A stretch of DNA of 36,874 bases from an uncultured Erysipelotrichaceae bacterium (GCA_945875435.1 CAMCKH010000011.1:1-36874), one strand, 5' to 3'; shown: positions 8,227 to 15,135, counted from the first letter of the stretch. Program-made: numbers and translations. Notes: generated by a model not told the origin, from the letters alone.

Positions 8227-9138
8227 ATGAAATTAAGATTTAATAATAATTTTAAGTATATAATTTTTACCACTTTAATTTTCTTGTTTATACAATTACT
8301 TTCTAGCTTTAATTTTCTTAATCGTTATTATCAAGGTATTTTAACTATAATGTGTATTAATATTATTTTAGTGGTAAGTTTAAATATTATAGCGGGATTT
8401 TTGGGTCAATTAACCTTAGGACACGCAGGTTTTATGGCTATAGGTGCTTATTTTTCTGCTTATATCACAAAACTACTTTCAAATACTTATTTTTCTTTTC
8501 CAATAGCACTGTTTTTAGGATCGCTTATGGCTGGAATTTTTGGGATTGCGGTAGCTTTAATAACTTTAAGGCTTAAAGGAGATTATCTGGCGATTATAAC
8601 TTTAGCTTTTGCGGAAGTTGTGCGTAATATTCTTTTAAATCTTGATGTGGTTGGAGGAGCTAGTGGTTATGTCGGCATTGTTAAGCATACTAATTTTGCT
8701 TACGCTTATTTAATAATGTTTGTAGTAATTATCTTAACCATATCAGTAATTAAAAGTAAAAGTGGAAGAGCTATTTTAGCTATTAAGGAAGATGAAATCG
8801 CAGCTAGTGCCAGTGGTGTTGATGTTGGTAATTATAAAATATTAGCCTTTGTCTTTTCTGCATTTTTTGCAGGACTTGCGGGAGGTTTATATGCTCATTA
8901 TATGGGGATTTTAGAACCTAAAGCATTTAGGTTGGATAAATCGGTTGAGATTTTAGTTATGTGTGTTTTAGGTGGTATGGGTAATTTAAAAGGATCGATT
9001 ATTGCTGCAATTATCTTAACTTTACTTCCAGAGTTACTACAAGGAATTTCAAGCTATCGTACTTTATTATATGCAGTAGTTTTAATTGTAATGATGCTTG
9101 CGAAAAATCATTTAACTCTTAAAGGAGGAGTTAAATAA
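8227..9138 (+). CDS. livM: LivM-type branched-chain amino-acid permease
   Basis: This 303-residue polytopic partner of LivH has the family motifs LNIIAGFLGQLTLGHAGFMAIGAY (about 52-75), LKGDYLAIITLAFAEVVRNI and the ATPase-contact loop SGRAILAIKEDEIAASASGVD, then CVLGGMGNLKGS. AAAGGAG lies about 9 bases upstream of the ATG. The stop overlaps the livG start by one base (TAATG), a sign of translational coupling in the transporter operon. Confidence 0.92.
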   Translation: MKLRFNNNFKYIIFTTLIFLFIQLLSSFNFLNRYYQGILTIMCINIILVVSLNIIAGFLGQLTLGHAGFMAIGAYFSAYITKLLSNTYFSFPIALFLGSLMAGIFGIAVALITLRLKGDYLAIITLAFAEVVRNILLNLDVVGGASGYVGIVKHTNFAYAYLIMFVVIILTISVIKSKSGRAILAIKEDEIAASASGVDVGNYKILAFVFSAFFAGLAGGLYAHYMGILEPKAFRLDKSVEILVMCVLGGMGNLKGSIIAAIILTLLPELLQGISSYRTLLYAVVLIVMMLAKNHLTLKGGVK

Positions 9139-9896
9139 TGTCAATTTTAAGTGTTAAAAATTTAGGAATTAATTTTGGTGGACTTCGTGCTTTAGATAAA
9201 TTCCATTTAGAGATTAATAAAGGCGAACTTATTGGTTTGATTGGACCAAACGGTGCAGGTAAGACTACAGTTTTTAACTTACTTACAGGGGTTTACCAAG
9301 CAAGTGAAGGTGAAATAATTTTAGATAATCAAAAAATTAATGGTTTAAGTAGTGATAAAATTGCTAGGATTGGTATTTCAAGAACTTTTCAAAACATTCG
9401 TTTATTTCAAAATCTGAGTGTTTTAGATAATGTTAAGATTGGGATGCACAGCAAATATGAATATAGTTTTATTGAGGGTATTTTAAAATTAAAAAAATAC
9501 AAATTAGAAGAAAAAATTAAGGAAGAAGAAGCACTTAAATTACTTAAAATTTTTAATTTAGATGTTTTTGCTTCATATAAAGCAAGTAGTCTTTCTTATG
9601 GTAAACAAAGAGAGCTTGAAATCGTTAGAGCTTTAGCGGGAAAACCAAAATTATTATTATTAGATGAACCAGCTGCTGGAATGAACCCTAATGAAACAAT
9701 AGAATTAATGAATACTATTAAAAAAATTCAAGAAAGTTTTGAAGTTGCGATATTACTGATAGAACACGATATGAAATTAGTATTAGGTATTTGTGAAAAA
9801 ATAACTGTTTTAAATTATGGCAGAGTTCTTTCTTGCGGTAAAAAAGATGATGTTATTAATGATAAGGAAGTTATTAAGGCTTATTTAGGTGAATGA
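9138..9896 (+). CDS. livG: LivG-type ABC ATPase
   Basis: This 252-residue ATPase has Walker A GPNGAGKTT (about 35-43), Q-loop SRTFQNIRLFQNLSVLDN, an ABC signature of degenerate form (LSYGKQRELEIVRAL), Walker B LLLLDEPAAGMNP and switch-His region LIEHDM. The SYGKQ signature and AAGMNP D-loop are typical of the LivG subfamily. It pairs with LivF to power uptake. The ATG overlaps the livM stop, and AAAGGAGG is located about 9 bases upstream within livM. Confidence 0.92.
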   Translation: MSILSVKNLGINFGGLRALDKFHLEINKGELIGLIGPNGAGKTTVFNLLTGVYQASEGEIILDNQKINGLSSDKIARIGISRTFQNIRLFQNLSVLDNVKIGMHSKYEYSFIEGILKLKKYKLEEKIKEEEALKLLKIFNLDVFASYKASSLSYGKQRELEIVRALAGKPKLLLLDEPAAGMNPNETIELMNTIKKIQESFEVAILLIEHDMKLVLGICEKITVLNYGRVLSCGKKDDVINDKEVIKAYLGE

Positions 9897-9897
9897 T

Positions 9898-10599
9898 ATG
9901 TTGAAAGTAAAAGATTTAGCAGTTAAATACGGAATGATAGAGGCGGTTAAAGGTGTCAGTTTTCAAGTTAAAAAAGGTGAAATTGTTTCTTTAATTGGTG
10001 CGAATGGTGCAGGAAAAACAACTATTATGCACGCTTTAAGCAAACTTATTGATTATGAAGGAGAGGTTTTTTTAGAAGATAAAAATATTAGTAAATTAAA
10101 AGCCTTTCAAATAGTTAAAGAATCTTTAGCTCAAGTACCTGAAAGAAGAAGAGTGTTTTCGGATATGAGCGTTGAAGAAAATTTGAAATTAGGAGCCTAT
10201 CTTAATTCTAATAATCAAGAAATACAAAGTGATATGGAAAAAGTTTATAAGTATTTCCCTAGACTTAGCGAAAGAAAAAACCAATTAGCTGGAACTTTAA
10301 GTGGTGGTGAACAACAAATGCTGGCGATGGCAAGAGCATTAATGTCAAGACCAAAAATATTGCTTTTGGATGAACCAAGTATGGGACTTGCTCCACTTTT
10401 AATTAAAGAGATATTTAATATTATTCAAGAGATCAACAAAAATGGAACTACTATTTTATTGGTGGAACAAAATGCTAAGATGGCTCTTGCGATAAGCGAC
10501 TATGCTTATGTTTTAGAAACTGGTAAAATTATTTTAGAAGGTAGTGGTAAACAACTTAGTGATAGCCAAGAAGTTAAAAAGGCTTATTTAGGAGGTTAA
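9898..10599 (+). CDS. livF: LivF-type ABC ATPase
   Basis: I place the start at the ATG at 9898, with AGGTGA five bases upstream; a GTG at 9889 is an alternative. The 233-residue ATPase has Walker A GANGAGKTT (about 35-43), the LivF-type VPERRRVFSDMSVEENL, signature LSGGEQQMLAMARAL, Walker B ILLLDEPSMGLAP and LVEQNA at the switch position, where LivF proteins have Gln rather than His. It completes the ATPase pair of the branched-chain transporter. The CBS-ACT gene follows after one base, with its ribosome site (AGGAGG) inside the livF end. Confidence 0.92.
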   Translation: MLKVKDLAVKYGMIEAVKGVSFQVKKGEIVSLIGANGAGKTTIMHALSKLIDYEGEVFLEDKNISKLKAFQIVKESLAQVPERRRVFSDMSVEENLKLGAYLNSNNQEIQSDMEKVYKYFPRLSERKNQLAGTLSGGEQQMLAMARALMSRPKILLLDEPSMGLAPLLIKEIFNIIQEINKNGTTILLVEQNAKMALAISDYAYVLETGKIILEGSGKQLSDSQEVKKAYLGG

Positions 10600-10600
10600 A

Positions 10601-11242
10601 ATGTTTATAAAAGATCGTATGACCAGCAATCCTTATTGCATTAATCAAGATACTTCAATTTCTAACGCTTTAGATATTATGGAAAGTAATTCTTTCCATC
10701 GCTTACCTGTTGTTGAAAATGGTAAATTAATAGGTTTAATTACGGAAAGCACTATTGAAAATAATACACCAGGTCAGGCAACTAGTTTATCTATTTATGA
10801 ATTAAATTATTTATTGTCTAAAACTTCGGTGAAAGAAATTATGATTAAAGATGTAATCACAATTTCTAAGGATGCTTTAATAGAAGAAGCAGCAGTTTTG
10901 ATGCGTAAACAAAACATTGGTTGTTTAGTTGTGGTAGATGAAGATAATTTAGTAATAGGTATAATTACTAGAAATGATATTTTAGATGCTTTTATAGATC
11001 TTCTTGGATATAATCGTAAGGGTAATAGATTTGTGATATATGATGTAGAAGATAAACCAGGAGCTTTTCACAAAATTACTGAATTATTTTATAATTTAGG
11101 TGCTAATATTTATAATTTGGGAGTTTATCACCAAAATAACCAAGTTGATGTGGTGGCAATAGTTAAAGGAGATGATCCTAAACTTTTAAAACTAAAATTA
11201 GAAGAACTCGGTTATGTAGTAAGTGTTAGTGAATATAAATGA
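10601..11242 (+). CDS. CBS-pair plus ACT-domain regulatory protein (AcuB-like)
   Basis: This 213-residue protein starts MFIKDRMTSNPYCINQDTSISNALDIM, a classic CBS beginning; the first CBS repeat spans about 1-60 and the second about 77-135. Residues about 140-213 look like an ACT domain (IYDVEDKPGAFHKITELFYNLGANIYNLG). CBS pairs bind adenosine nucleotides and ACT domains often bind amino acids. As the last gene of the liv operon, joined by one base and AGGAGG, it is a plausible energy- and amino-acid-sensing regulator of the transporter or its pathway. This layout resembles AcuB. No enzyme or DNA-binding domain is present. Confidence 0.85.
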   Translation: MFIKDRMTSNPYCINQDTSISNALDIMESNSFHRLPVVENGKLIGLITESTIENNTPGQATSLSIYELNYLLSKTSVKEIMIKDVITISKDALIEEAAVLMRKQNIGCLVVVDEDNLVIGIITRNDILDAFIDLLGYNRKGNRFVIYDVEDKPGAFHKITELFYNLGANIYNLGVYHQNNQVDVVAIVKGDDPKLLKLKLEELGYVVSVSEYK

Positions 11243-11250
11243 TGATAATA

Positions 11251-11284
11251 AAAACACCTAGAATTAAAATTCCAGGTGTTTTCT
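11251..11284. terminator. Bidirectional terminator between the liv operon and the minus-strand island
   Basis: AAAACACCT and AGGTGTTTT pair, with GAATT/AATTC stacked inside after one mismatch. The A-run on one side and T-run on the other let it terminate both the liv operon and the convergent minus-strand genes. Confidence 0.85.
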
Positions 11285-11425
11285 TTAACTCATAAATATG
11301 GAACTAGAGATTTTTATGGCGAGTGTTAAAATTGCTTTGCTTAGAATGTAACTTACAATTATAGATCCTATAATTATGCTTATTTGTAGATTATACTCTT
11401 TAATTAAATTTATTAGTTTTTTCAT
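11285..11425 (-). CDS. 46-residue membrane peptide, paralog of the next one upstream
   Basis: The ATG at 11425 follows the previous stop after one base (TAGTATG) and uses GAGGTAG as ribosome site. The peptide is 46 residues: a basic N-terminus (MKKLINLIKEYN), then LQISIIIGSIIVSYILSKAI as a membrane helix and a polar tail ending IFMS. It aligns end to end with the neighbouring 46-residue peptide (MxKLIxxxKxYxxQISIIxG; ends FM[RS]), so the two arose by tandem duplication. Its function is unknown. Possibilities are a bacteriocin-like peptide, a small membrane toxin or a signalling peptide. The gene ends against the shared terminator. Confidence 0.7.
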   Translation of the reverse strand: MKKLINLIKEYNLQISIIIGSIIVSYILSKAILTLAIKISSSIFMS

Positions 11426-11426
11426 A

Positions 11427-11567
11427 CTACCTCATAAACAATGCATCTTGTATCATTTTTTCTGCAATATTTAACGAATACATAACCGAAAATATTATTA
11501 TTGCGATTCCTACAATGATACTTATTTGAATACTATACTTTTTTAAAAATAATATTAGTTTATTCAT
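11427..11567 (-). CDS. 46-residue membrane peptide, first of a tandem pair
   Basis: The start at 11567 overlaps the last 8 bases of the 159-aa secreted protein gene, indicating translational coupling. The peptide begins MNKLILFLKKYSIQ, has one hydrophobic helix (ISIIVGIAIIIFSVMYSL) and a short tail ending in FMR. It is a clear paralog of the following 46-residue peptide, with the same length, the same QISII core and the same end. No known family is recognised. Two small hydrophobic peptides downstream of a secreted protein and two small membrane proteins resembles a two-peptide bacteriocin locus, but there is no leader or processing site to prove this. Confidence 0.7.
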   Translation of the reverse strand: MNKLILFLKKYSIQISIIVGIAIIIFSVMYSLNIAEKMIQDALFMR

Positions 11568-12039
11568 TTTCTGGATATAACTCATAAATGCCATTAAACA
11601 TTATATCTTTTTGGTAATGCGAGATATTTTTAGTGGTATTTATTAAAGTAAATCCCTCCTTTTCTAATTTTTCGTTAGTTTCTTTATCGTAACTTCTGAT
11701 GTATAAAGTTCCCTGAAAAGTATAGTATAGTTTATCCGTAGGAAATTTATCAGCCCATACGCTATGGCTGGTATTTTTTATTTTTGAAAGCATGGGAATA
11801 TTTGTGAGTCCGACAAACCCGCCTTGATAAGAGTTTATTTGTCTAAATGACCCATTATTATAAAGTTCCACATTCATTCTAAAAGCAATATTAATTCCAC
11901 AAACATCTTTGTTTATTGATATTATATGTGGATATGTATTGTTGTGGGTGTATCTTGGGATAGCGTTTGTATATTTTGGGGTTAAAGTTGAAAATACAAT
12001 TAAAAAACCAAAGATTAAAAATTTTAAATACCTTTTCAT
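11560..12039 (-). CDS. Secreted protein of unknown function (159 aa)
   Basis: AAAGGAGG lies 5 bases before the ATG at 12039. Residues 1-26 form a signal peptide (KRYLKFLIFGFLIVFSTL, probable cleavage after TNA). The mature part, about 133 residues, is polar with one cysteine (DVCGINIAFRMNVELYNNGSF) and looks like a compact beta-rich domain. I do not recognise a family. It sits between a pair of two-helix membrane proteins and a pair of single-helix peptides, all within one minus-strand transcript, so it probably works with them at the cell surface. Confidence 0.75.
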   Translation of the reverse strand: MKRYLKFLIFGFLIVFSTLTPKYTNAIPRYTHNNTYPHIISINKDVCGINIAFRMNVELYNNGSFRQINSYQGGFVGLTNIPMLSKIKNTSHSVWADKFPTDKLYYTFQGTLYIRSYDKETNEKLEKEGFTLINTTKNISHYQKDIMFNGIYELYPENE

Positions 12040-12061
12040 CCAAACCTCCTTTTAAATATAA

Positions 12062-12241
12062 TTAATTATTTTCTTTGCGTTTTCTTCTAGATAAGGAAAC
12101 AAATGTGGTAATAGCTATAGTTAATAAAAAGCGAGTAAGTCTTGACATTTCTATATCTTTAATTACCACCATGTATATTAATATCAAGATTAAAATTATT
12201 GATAGATAATCGTATATATTAAATTTACTAAAGAATTTCAT
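12062..12241 (-). CDS. Small two-helix membrane protein (59 aa), paralog of its neighbour
   Basis: I start at the ATG at 12241 because it aligns with the neighbour's start (MKFFSKFNIYDYL against MKWLNKFTIYDYL); an ATG 12 bases upstream sits too close to AAAGGAG. There are two hydrophobic segments (about 13-29 and 36-50) and a very basic tail (SRRKRKENN). It is a paralog of the 68-residue protein at 12260-12466. Small two-helix proteins with basic tails include bacteriocin immunity proteins, but the sequence does not prove that role. Confidence 0.7.
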   Translation of the reverse strand: MKFFSKFNIYDYLSIILILILIYMVVIKDIEMSRLTRFLLTIAITTFVSLSRRKRKENN

Positions 12242-12259
12242 TTTTATACCCATTCTCCT

Positions 12260-12466
12260 TTAATTATTTTTTCTATGTTTATTTTCTATATTTATTTTTT
12301 TACTATGCTTCCATTCTGATAACATCAAAAGTACTACGATAGTTATTGAGTATAAAGAAGTTAAAAGTACTGAAACTTTTATATCATTAACGATTACATA
12401 TACTCCTATTAAAACAAAAATCAGAAATAGATAATCGTATATAGTAAATTTATTTAACCACTTCAT
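12260..12466 (-). CDS. Small two-helix membrane protein (68 aa)
   Basis: AAGGAGG with 7-base spacing precedes the ATG at 12466. The protein starts MKWLNKFTIYDYLFLIFVLIG, with a second helix at about 33-47 (LTSLYSITIVVLLML) and a basic, Asn-rich tail. The KFxIYDYL element is shared with the next gene, so these are tandem duplicates. It is the first full-size gene after the divergent promoter and 16-codon leader. Its function is unknown; membrane immunity or accessory protein for the downstream small peptides is a guess. Confidence 0.7.
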   Translation of the reverse strand: MKWLNKFTIYDYLFLIFVLIGVYVIVNDIKVSVLLTSLYSITIVVLLMLSEWKHSKKINIENKHRKNN

Positions 12467-12505
12467 TCAACACCCTCCTTAAATATTAAAAACACCTAAA
12501 ACTAA

Positions 12506-12556
12506 CTAATTATCTCCATTCTTATATCTATGGAGATTATAAAGTATAACTTTCAT
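12506..12556 (-). CDS. Possible 16-residue leader peptide with overlapping hairpin
   Basis: AAGGAG with 6-base spacing precedes the ATG at 12556. The open frame is 16 codons (MKVILYNLHRYKNGDN). Its 3' half can fold into a stem (ATCTCCAT with ATGGAGAT, 12512-12537). It is the first ORF of the minus-strand island and may act as a translation-coupled attenuator for the genes behind it. The peptide itself may have no function. Confidence 0.45.
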   Translation of the reverse strand: MKVILYNLHRYKNGDN

Positions 12557-12580
12557 AACAATCTCCTTATTACTACTTAT

Positions 12581-12641
12581 ATTATATAAGTTATATTGAT
12601 TTAATATAAGCCTTATATTAAATATCCATTTATGGTATAAT
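12581..12641. promoter_or_regulatory. Symmetric divergent promoters over a 25-bp palindrome
   Basis: A perfect palindrome with 12-bp arms spans 12599-12623 (half TTTAATATAAG). On the plus strand TTATAT (12613-12618), a 17-base spacer and TATAAT (12636-12641, with extended TG) form a promoter. On the minus strand TTATAT (12609-12604), 17 bases and TATAAT (12586-12581) form its mirror image. A second palindrome, ACTTATAT/ATATAAGT at 12575-12591, covers the minus -10. The two -35 boxes lie inside the palindrome, so one repressor dimer could silence both directions. Confidence 0.65.
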
Positions 12642-12647
12642 ATAATT

Positions 12648-12720
12648 TAGGAGTTTTAAAAACAATATCTTGGTAAGGTTAAGGGTTAAATGAGAATATT
12701 AAGAAATATTCTCATTTTTT
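12648..12720 (+). ncRNA. Candidate small RNA of about 73 nt with a perfect terminator
   Basis: The plus-strand divergent promoter should start transcription near 12648. A 12-bp perfect stem (AATGAGAATATT, loop AAGA, 12689-12716) followed by six T ends it at about 12720. There is an AGGAG near the 5' end but no ATG, GTG or TTG at a usable distance. The product is therefore more likely RNA than peptide. Its target is unknown. Confidence 0.45.
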
Positions 12721-12721
12721 A

Positions 12722-12749
12722 TTGACAAAGATGATTTAATATGTTAAAT
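12722..12749 (+). promoter_or_regulatory. Promoter for the structured leader and the 381-aa gene
   Basis: A perfect TTGACA (12722-12727) is followed after 16 bases by TTAAAT (12744-12749), a moderate -10. Transcription would begin near 12757 and give a leader of about 400 nt before the ATG at 13165. Confidence 0.5.
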
Positions 12750-12799
12750 GCAAAAAATATCAATTTTAATAAAAAATGATGTTCTTTGAAAAAAATAAG

Positions 12800-13048
12800 A
12801 TTTGTTGGTTTTTAGAACAAAGGTTGTGAGTGAAAGCATATTTAATATTTTTTTTGAAAATATATTTTGCTTTGATAATGTTGATACTAAACTTTTCAAT
12901 GAAATGTTAAAATGATGATTTTTTTAGAATAAAATGATGTTATTAAAAAAACATTCCTCCTTTCAATATTAAATGGATGTTTAATAATAATAATTTTTAT
13001 TTGAACTTTGTAATGTAAAAACAACCTTTGTTCTAAAAGCTAGCAAAT
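12800..13048 (+). ncRNA. Structured leader RNA closed by a 28-bp stem and carrying antisense sequence
   Basis: Positions 12800-12827 pair with 13021-13048: the inner 18 pairs are perfect and the outer 10 include three G-U wobbles and no true mismatch. Wobbles pair only in a plus-strand RNA, so selection on RNA structure is suggested. The 193-nt loop contains 75 nt (12833-12907) exactly complementary to the coding sequence at 13872-13946, and an anti-Shine-Dalgarno-like CCTCCTTTC (12957-12965). It may be a leader or a separate RNA controlling the downstream gene. I do not recognise a known RNA family. Confidence 0.55.
12833..12907 (+). repeat. 75-bp perfect inverted repeat, upstream copy
   Basis: This noncoding block is the exact reverse complement of 13872-13946 inside the following gene, 75 of 75 bases without gaps. 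The match ends sharply at both edges. Confidence 0.95.
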
Positions 13049-13164
13049 ACAAAAAATTTAAAAAAATGAGTTAATAAAAAAAAGACAAGTTGCGAAAGCA
13101 AGATGTTAAATATAACTAGAGGGTGAAAATTTTAATTAATAAAAGAGAGAGGTAGGATAAGAAA

Positions 13165-14310
13165 ATGGCACAAAAGATGTATATAGAAAAGAGTGGTGAA
13201 TTTAAAAATATTTATTTTAAAATGTCAGAAGTATATAGTGAAGATTATGAAGAAAAATATATGAGTAATTTAAAACAAAAAGTAGTTTATACGAATTTTG
13301 ATAGTTATGATAAAAGTAAGCTGCAAAAATATTATGAAATTTTTGGAAAAGAAAGTATAAAAAAGGAATATAAATATGTTAAACGTCCAAATTATAGAAA
13401 TAGAGTTGCTTATGAGTTTAAAATTTTGCTTCCTATGAAAAATAAAATCGTTAATGCTGATGAAAAAATTAATGGTTACACTATGAAAGAACTTTTTGAT
13501 GTGTCAAAAAAATTAGTAAAAGAGTTAATAGGCGAAGAAAAAGGCTTAAAAGCAACTAGCTTTTTAGAAACAAATAAGAATATTACTTATGTGAATATTT
13601 TCATATTGGATAGAGAGTATCATTATGTTAATACTTATGCTACTTATTCTAATACATCTTACCAAAATAAAAACACACTTAGTTTTTGTAATAAAAATGA
13701 CCCAGACGCTATTATTGCTTACAAAAAAGGTGATTTAAAAAAAGATAAAAATGGTAATTTGATTAAAGTAGAAAGATATTTTAAAACAACTAAAACAAGA
13801 AGATTTATTCTTTGGGAAAAAAATAGAAGTGCTGTTAGAAATGAATTTGCTAAACTAATTTACCAATGCTTACATTTCATTGAAAAGTTTAGTATCAACA
13901 TTATCAAAGCAAAATATATTTTCAAAAAAAATATTAAATATGCTTTTAATCGTTTTGCTAAAAGAAATATCATCAATATAAATAGAACAATCTCATTAAT
14001 TCAAAATGAATTAAATTTATTAATAGATAATGATATTAAATACTCCTATGATTACAAAAATCCTTATCACATACCTGAACTTATCCCTAATGAATTTCCT
14101 AAAAATTATTTAGATTTATATAATAAATACAAAGATATTTTTAAAACTAATAATTTTATTTTTGATGATACTGAATATAATATTAAATTCACTTGTAGAA
14201 GTGATGTTTTAGAAAAGAATTTAAGGTTGCTTTTAAATGTTTTTTACGAAGATCTACATTTAAAAAAATTAGAAAATGCAGCTAATAAAAATATACTTAA
14301 TTTTGTTTAA
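13165..14310 (+). CDS. Unrecognised 381-aa protein, candidate replication or mobilisation initiator
   Basis: The ATG at 13165 follows GAGAGAGGTAGGATAAGAAA. The protein is basic and Lys/Asn/Tyr-rich with no membrane segment. A central beta-rich stretch (ITYVNIFILDREYHYVNTYATY, about 143-164) resembles the palm of nuclease-like folds, but I see no HUH or other catalytic motif. The C-terminal half is helical. It lies directly upstream of ParA and ParB, where plasmid-type elements often carry their initiator gene; this context is the only reason for the role proposed. Codons for about residues 237-261 (LHFIEKFSINIIKAKYIF region) are duplicated in inverted orientation in the structured leader, suggesting RNA-level self-control. 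Confidence 0.75.
   Translation: MAQKMYIEKSGEFKNIYFKMSEVYSEDYEEKYMSNLKQKVVYTNFDSYDKSKLQKYYEIFGKESIKKEYKYVKRPNYRNRVAYEFKILLPMKNKIVNADEKINGYTMKELFDVSKKLVKELIGEEKGLKATSFLETNKNITYVNIFILDREYHYVNTYATYSNTSYQNKNTLSFCNKNDPDAIIAYKKGDLKKDKNGNLIKVERYFKTTKTRRFILWEKNRSAVRNEFAKLIYQCLHFIEKFSINIIKAKYIFKKNIKYAFNRFAKRNIININRTISLIQNELNLLIDNDIKYSYDYKNPYHIPELIPNEFPKNYLDLYNKYKDIFKTNNFIFDDTEYNIKFTCRSDVLEKNLRLLLNVFYEDLHLKKLENAANKNILNFV
13872..13946 (-). repeat. 75-bp perfect inverted repeat, copy inside the coding sequence
   Basis: This is the coding-strand partner of 12833-12907. It lies entirely within the 381-aa gene, so the coding copy is presumably the original and the leader copy the derivative. Confidence 0.95.
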
Positions 14311-14350
14311 AAAAATTTAATTCATAGTTAGAGAAAGGAGATATGATTAA

Positions 14351-15106
14351 ATGATTTATTCACTTATTAATTTAAAGGGGGGAGTTGGAAAAACTACCAC
14401 TGCTTTAAATATTTCTGCAGGTTTACACAAGAAAGGAAGAAAAGTATTATTGATAGATTTAGATGGGCAATGTAATGCTACTTATCAATTATTGGAAGAT
14501 AAAAAAGAATATTCAATATGTGATGTTATTAATGATATTAATAATTTAGATAAAGCTATCTATCAAACAAATTACGGTTTTGATATTATTCCTGCAAGTT
14601 TTGAACTTTTTAGGTTAGAAAGTCTTACAGTACAAAATGTAGAAGAACCTTATTACAAAAAAATTAAAAAAATTATTTTAAAATTAAAAGATAGATATGA
14701 TGATATTGTAATTGACAATAATCCTAGATTAGAAGCATGGGCGATTAATTCCATTTTTGCAAGTTATCCAAATGGGCAAGTAATTATTCCCATAAAAATA
14801 GATAAATATGCTTTAGATGGTTTTAAAGAAGTTATGAACAAAATAGAAAAAATCAATGATAATTATGAAATTGATGTTAAATGGAAAATTATAATCACAA
14901 TGAAAACTAAAACAAAGATTAATAATGAAATTATTGAAACTTTAAAATCTCAATTAAATGAAAATCAAATTTTTGATACTACAATCAGATACCAAAGCAA
15001 TCCAGTTACTTTATCAACTTTTAATAAAACTTTACTGGTTGATGATTTAAAAAATGGTTTAGGTAAAGATTATCGTGATTTTGTAGATGAATTAATGAAA
15101 GGTTAG
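14351..15106 (+). CDS. parA: ParA-type partition ATPase
   Basis: This 251-residue ATPase of the ParA/Soj/MinD family begins with the deviant Walker A KGGVGKTTT (about 9-17). The LIDLDGQCNAT switch region is at about 35-45, and a Walker B-like region with unusual wording (DIVIDNNPRLEAW) follows. It lacks the N-terminal DNA-binding extension of type Ib plasmid ParAs, so it is the short chromosomal/Soj-like form. With ParB it ensures inheritance of the element. AGAAAGGAGATATGATTAA lies upstream. The stop is followed by a partial copy of the boundary hairpin (GGGGTTCAAATAAACTC). Confidence 0.9.
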   Translation: MIYSLINLKGGVGKTTTALNISAGLHKKGRKVLLIDLDGQCNATYQLLEDKKEYSICDVINDINNLDKAIYQTNYGFDIIPASFELFRLESLTVQNVEEPYYKKIKKIILKLKDRYDDIVIDNNPRLEAWAINSIFASYPNGQVIIPIKIDKYALDGFKEVMNKIEKINDNYEIDVKWKIIITMKTKTKINNEIIETLKSQLNENQIFDTTIRYQSNPVTLSTFNKTLLVDDLKNGLGKDYRDFVDELMKG

Positions 15107-15135
15107 GGGTTCAAATAAACTCTTATGGTTAAAAT

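Noticed and set aside
12926-12970. Minus-strand gene after the strong GAAAGGAGG
   Set aside because: The only ATG follows almost without spacing and the frame stops after three codons.
12833-13946. Invertible DNA switch (shufflon) through the 75-bp inverted repeats
   Set aside because: Inversion of the intervening DNA would put an in-frame stop (TAA) directly before the repeat and no start on the new 5' side, so it creates no alternative protein; no recombinase is encoded nearby. An on/off switch is not fully excluded.
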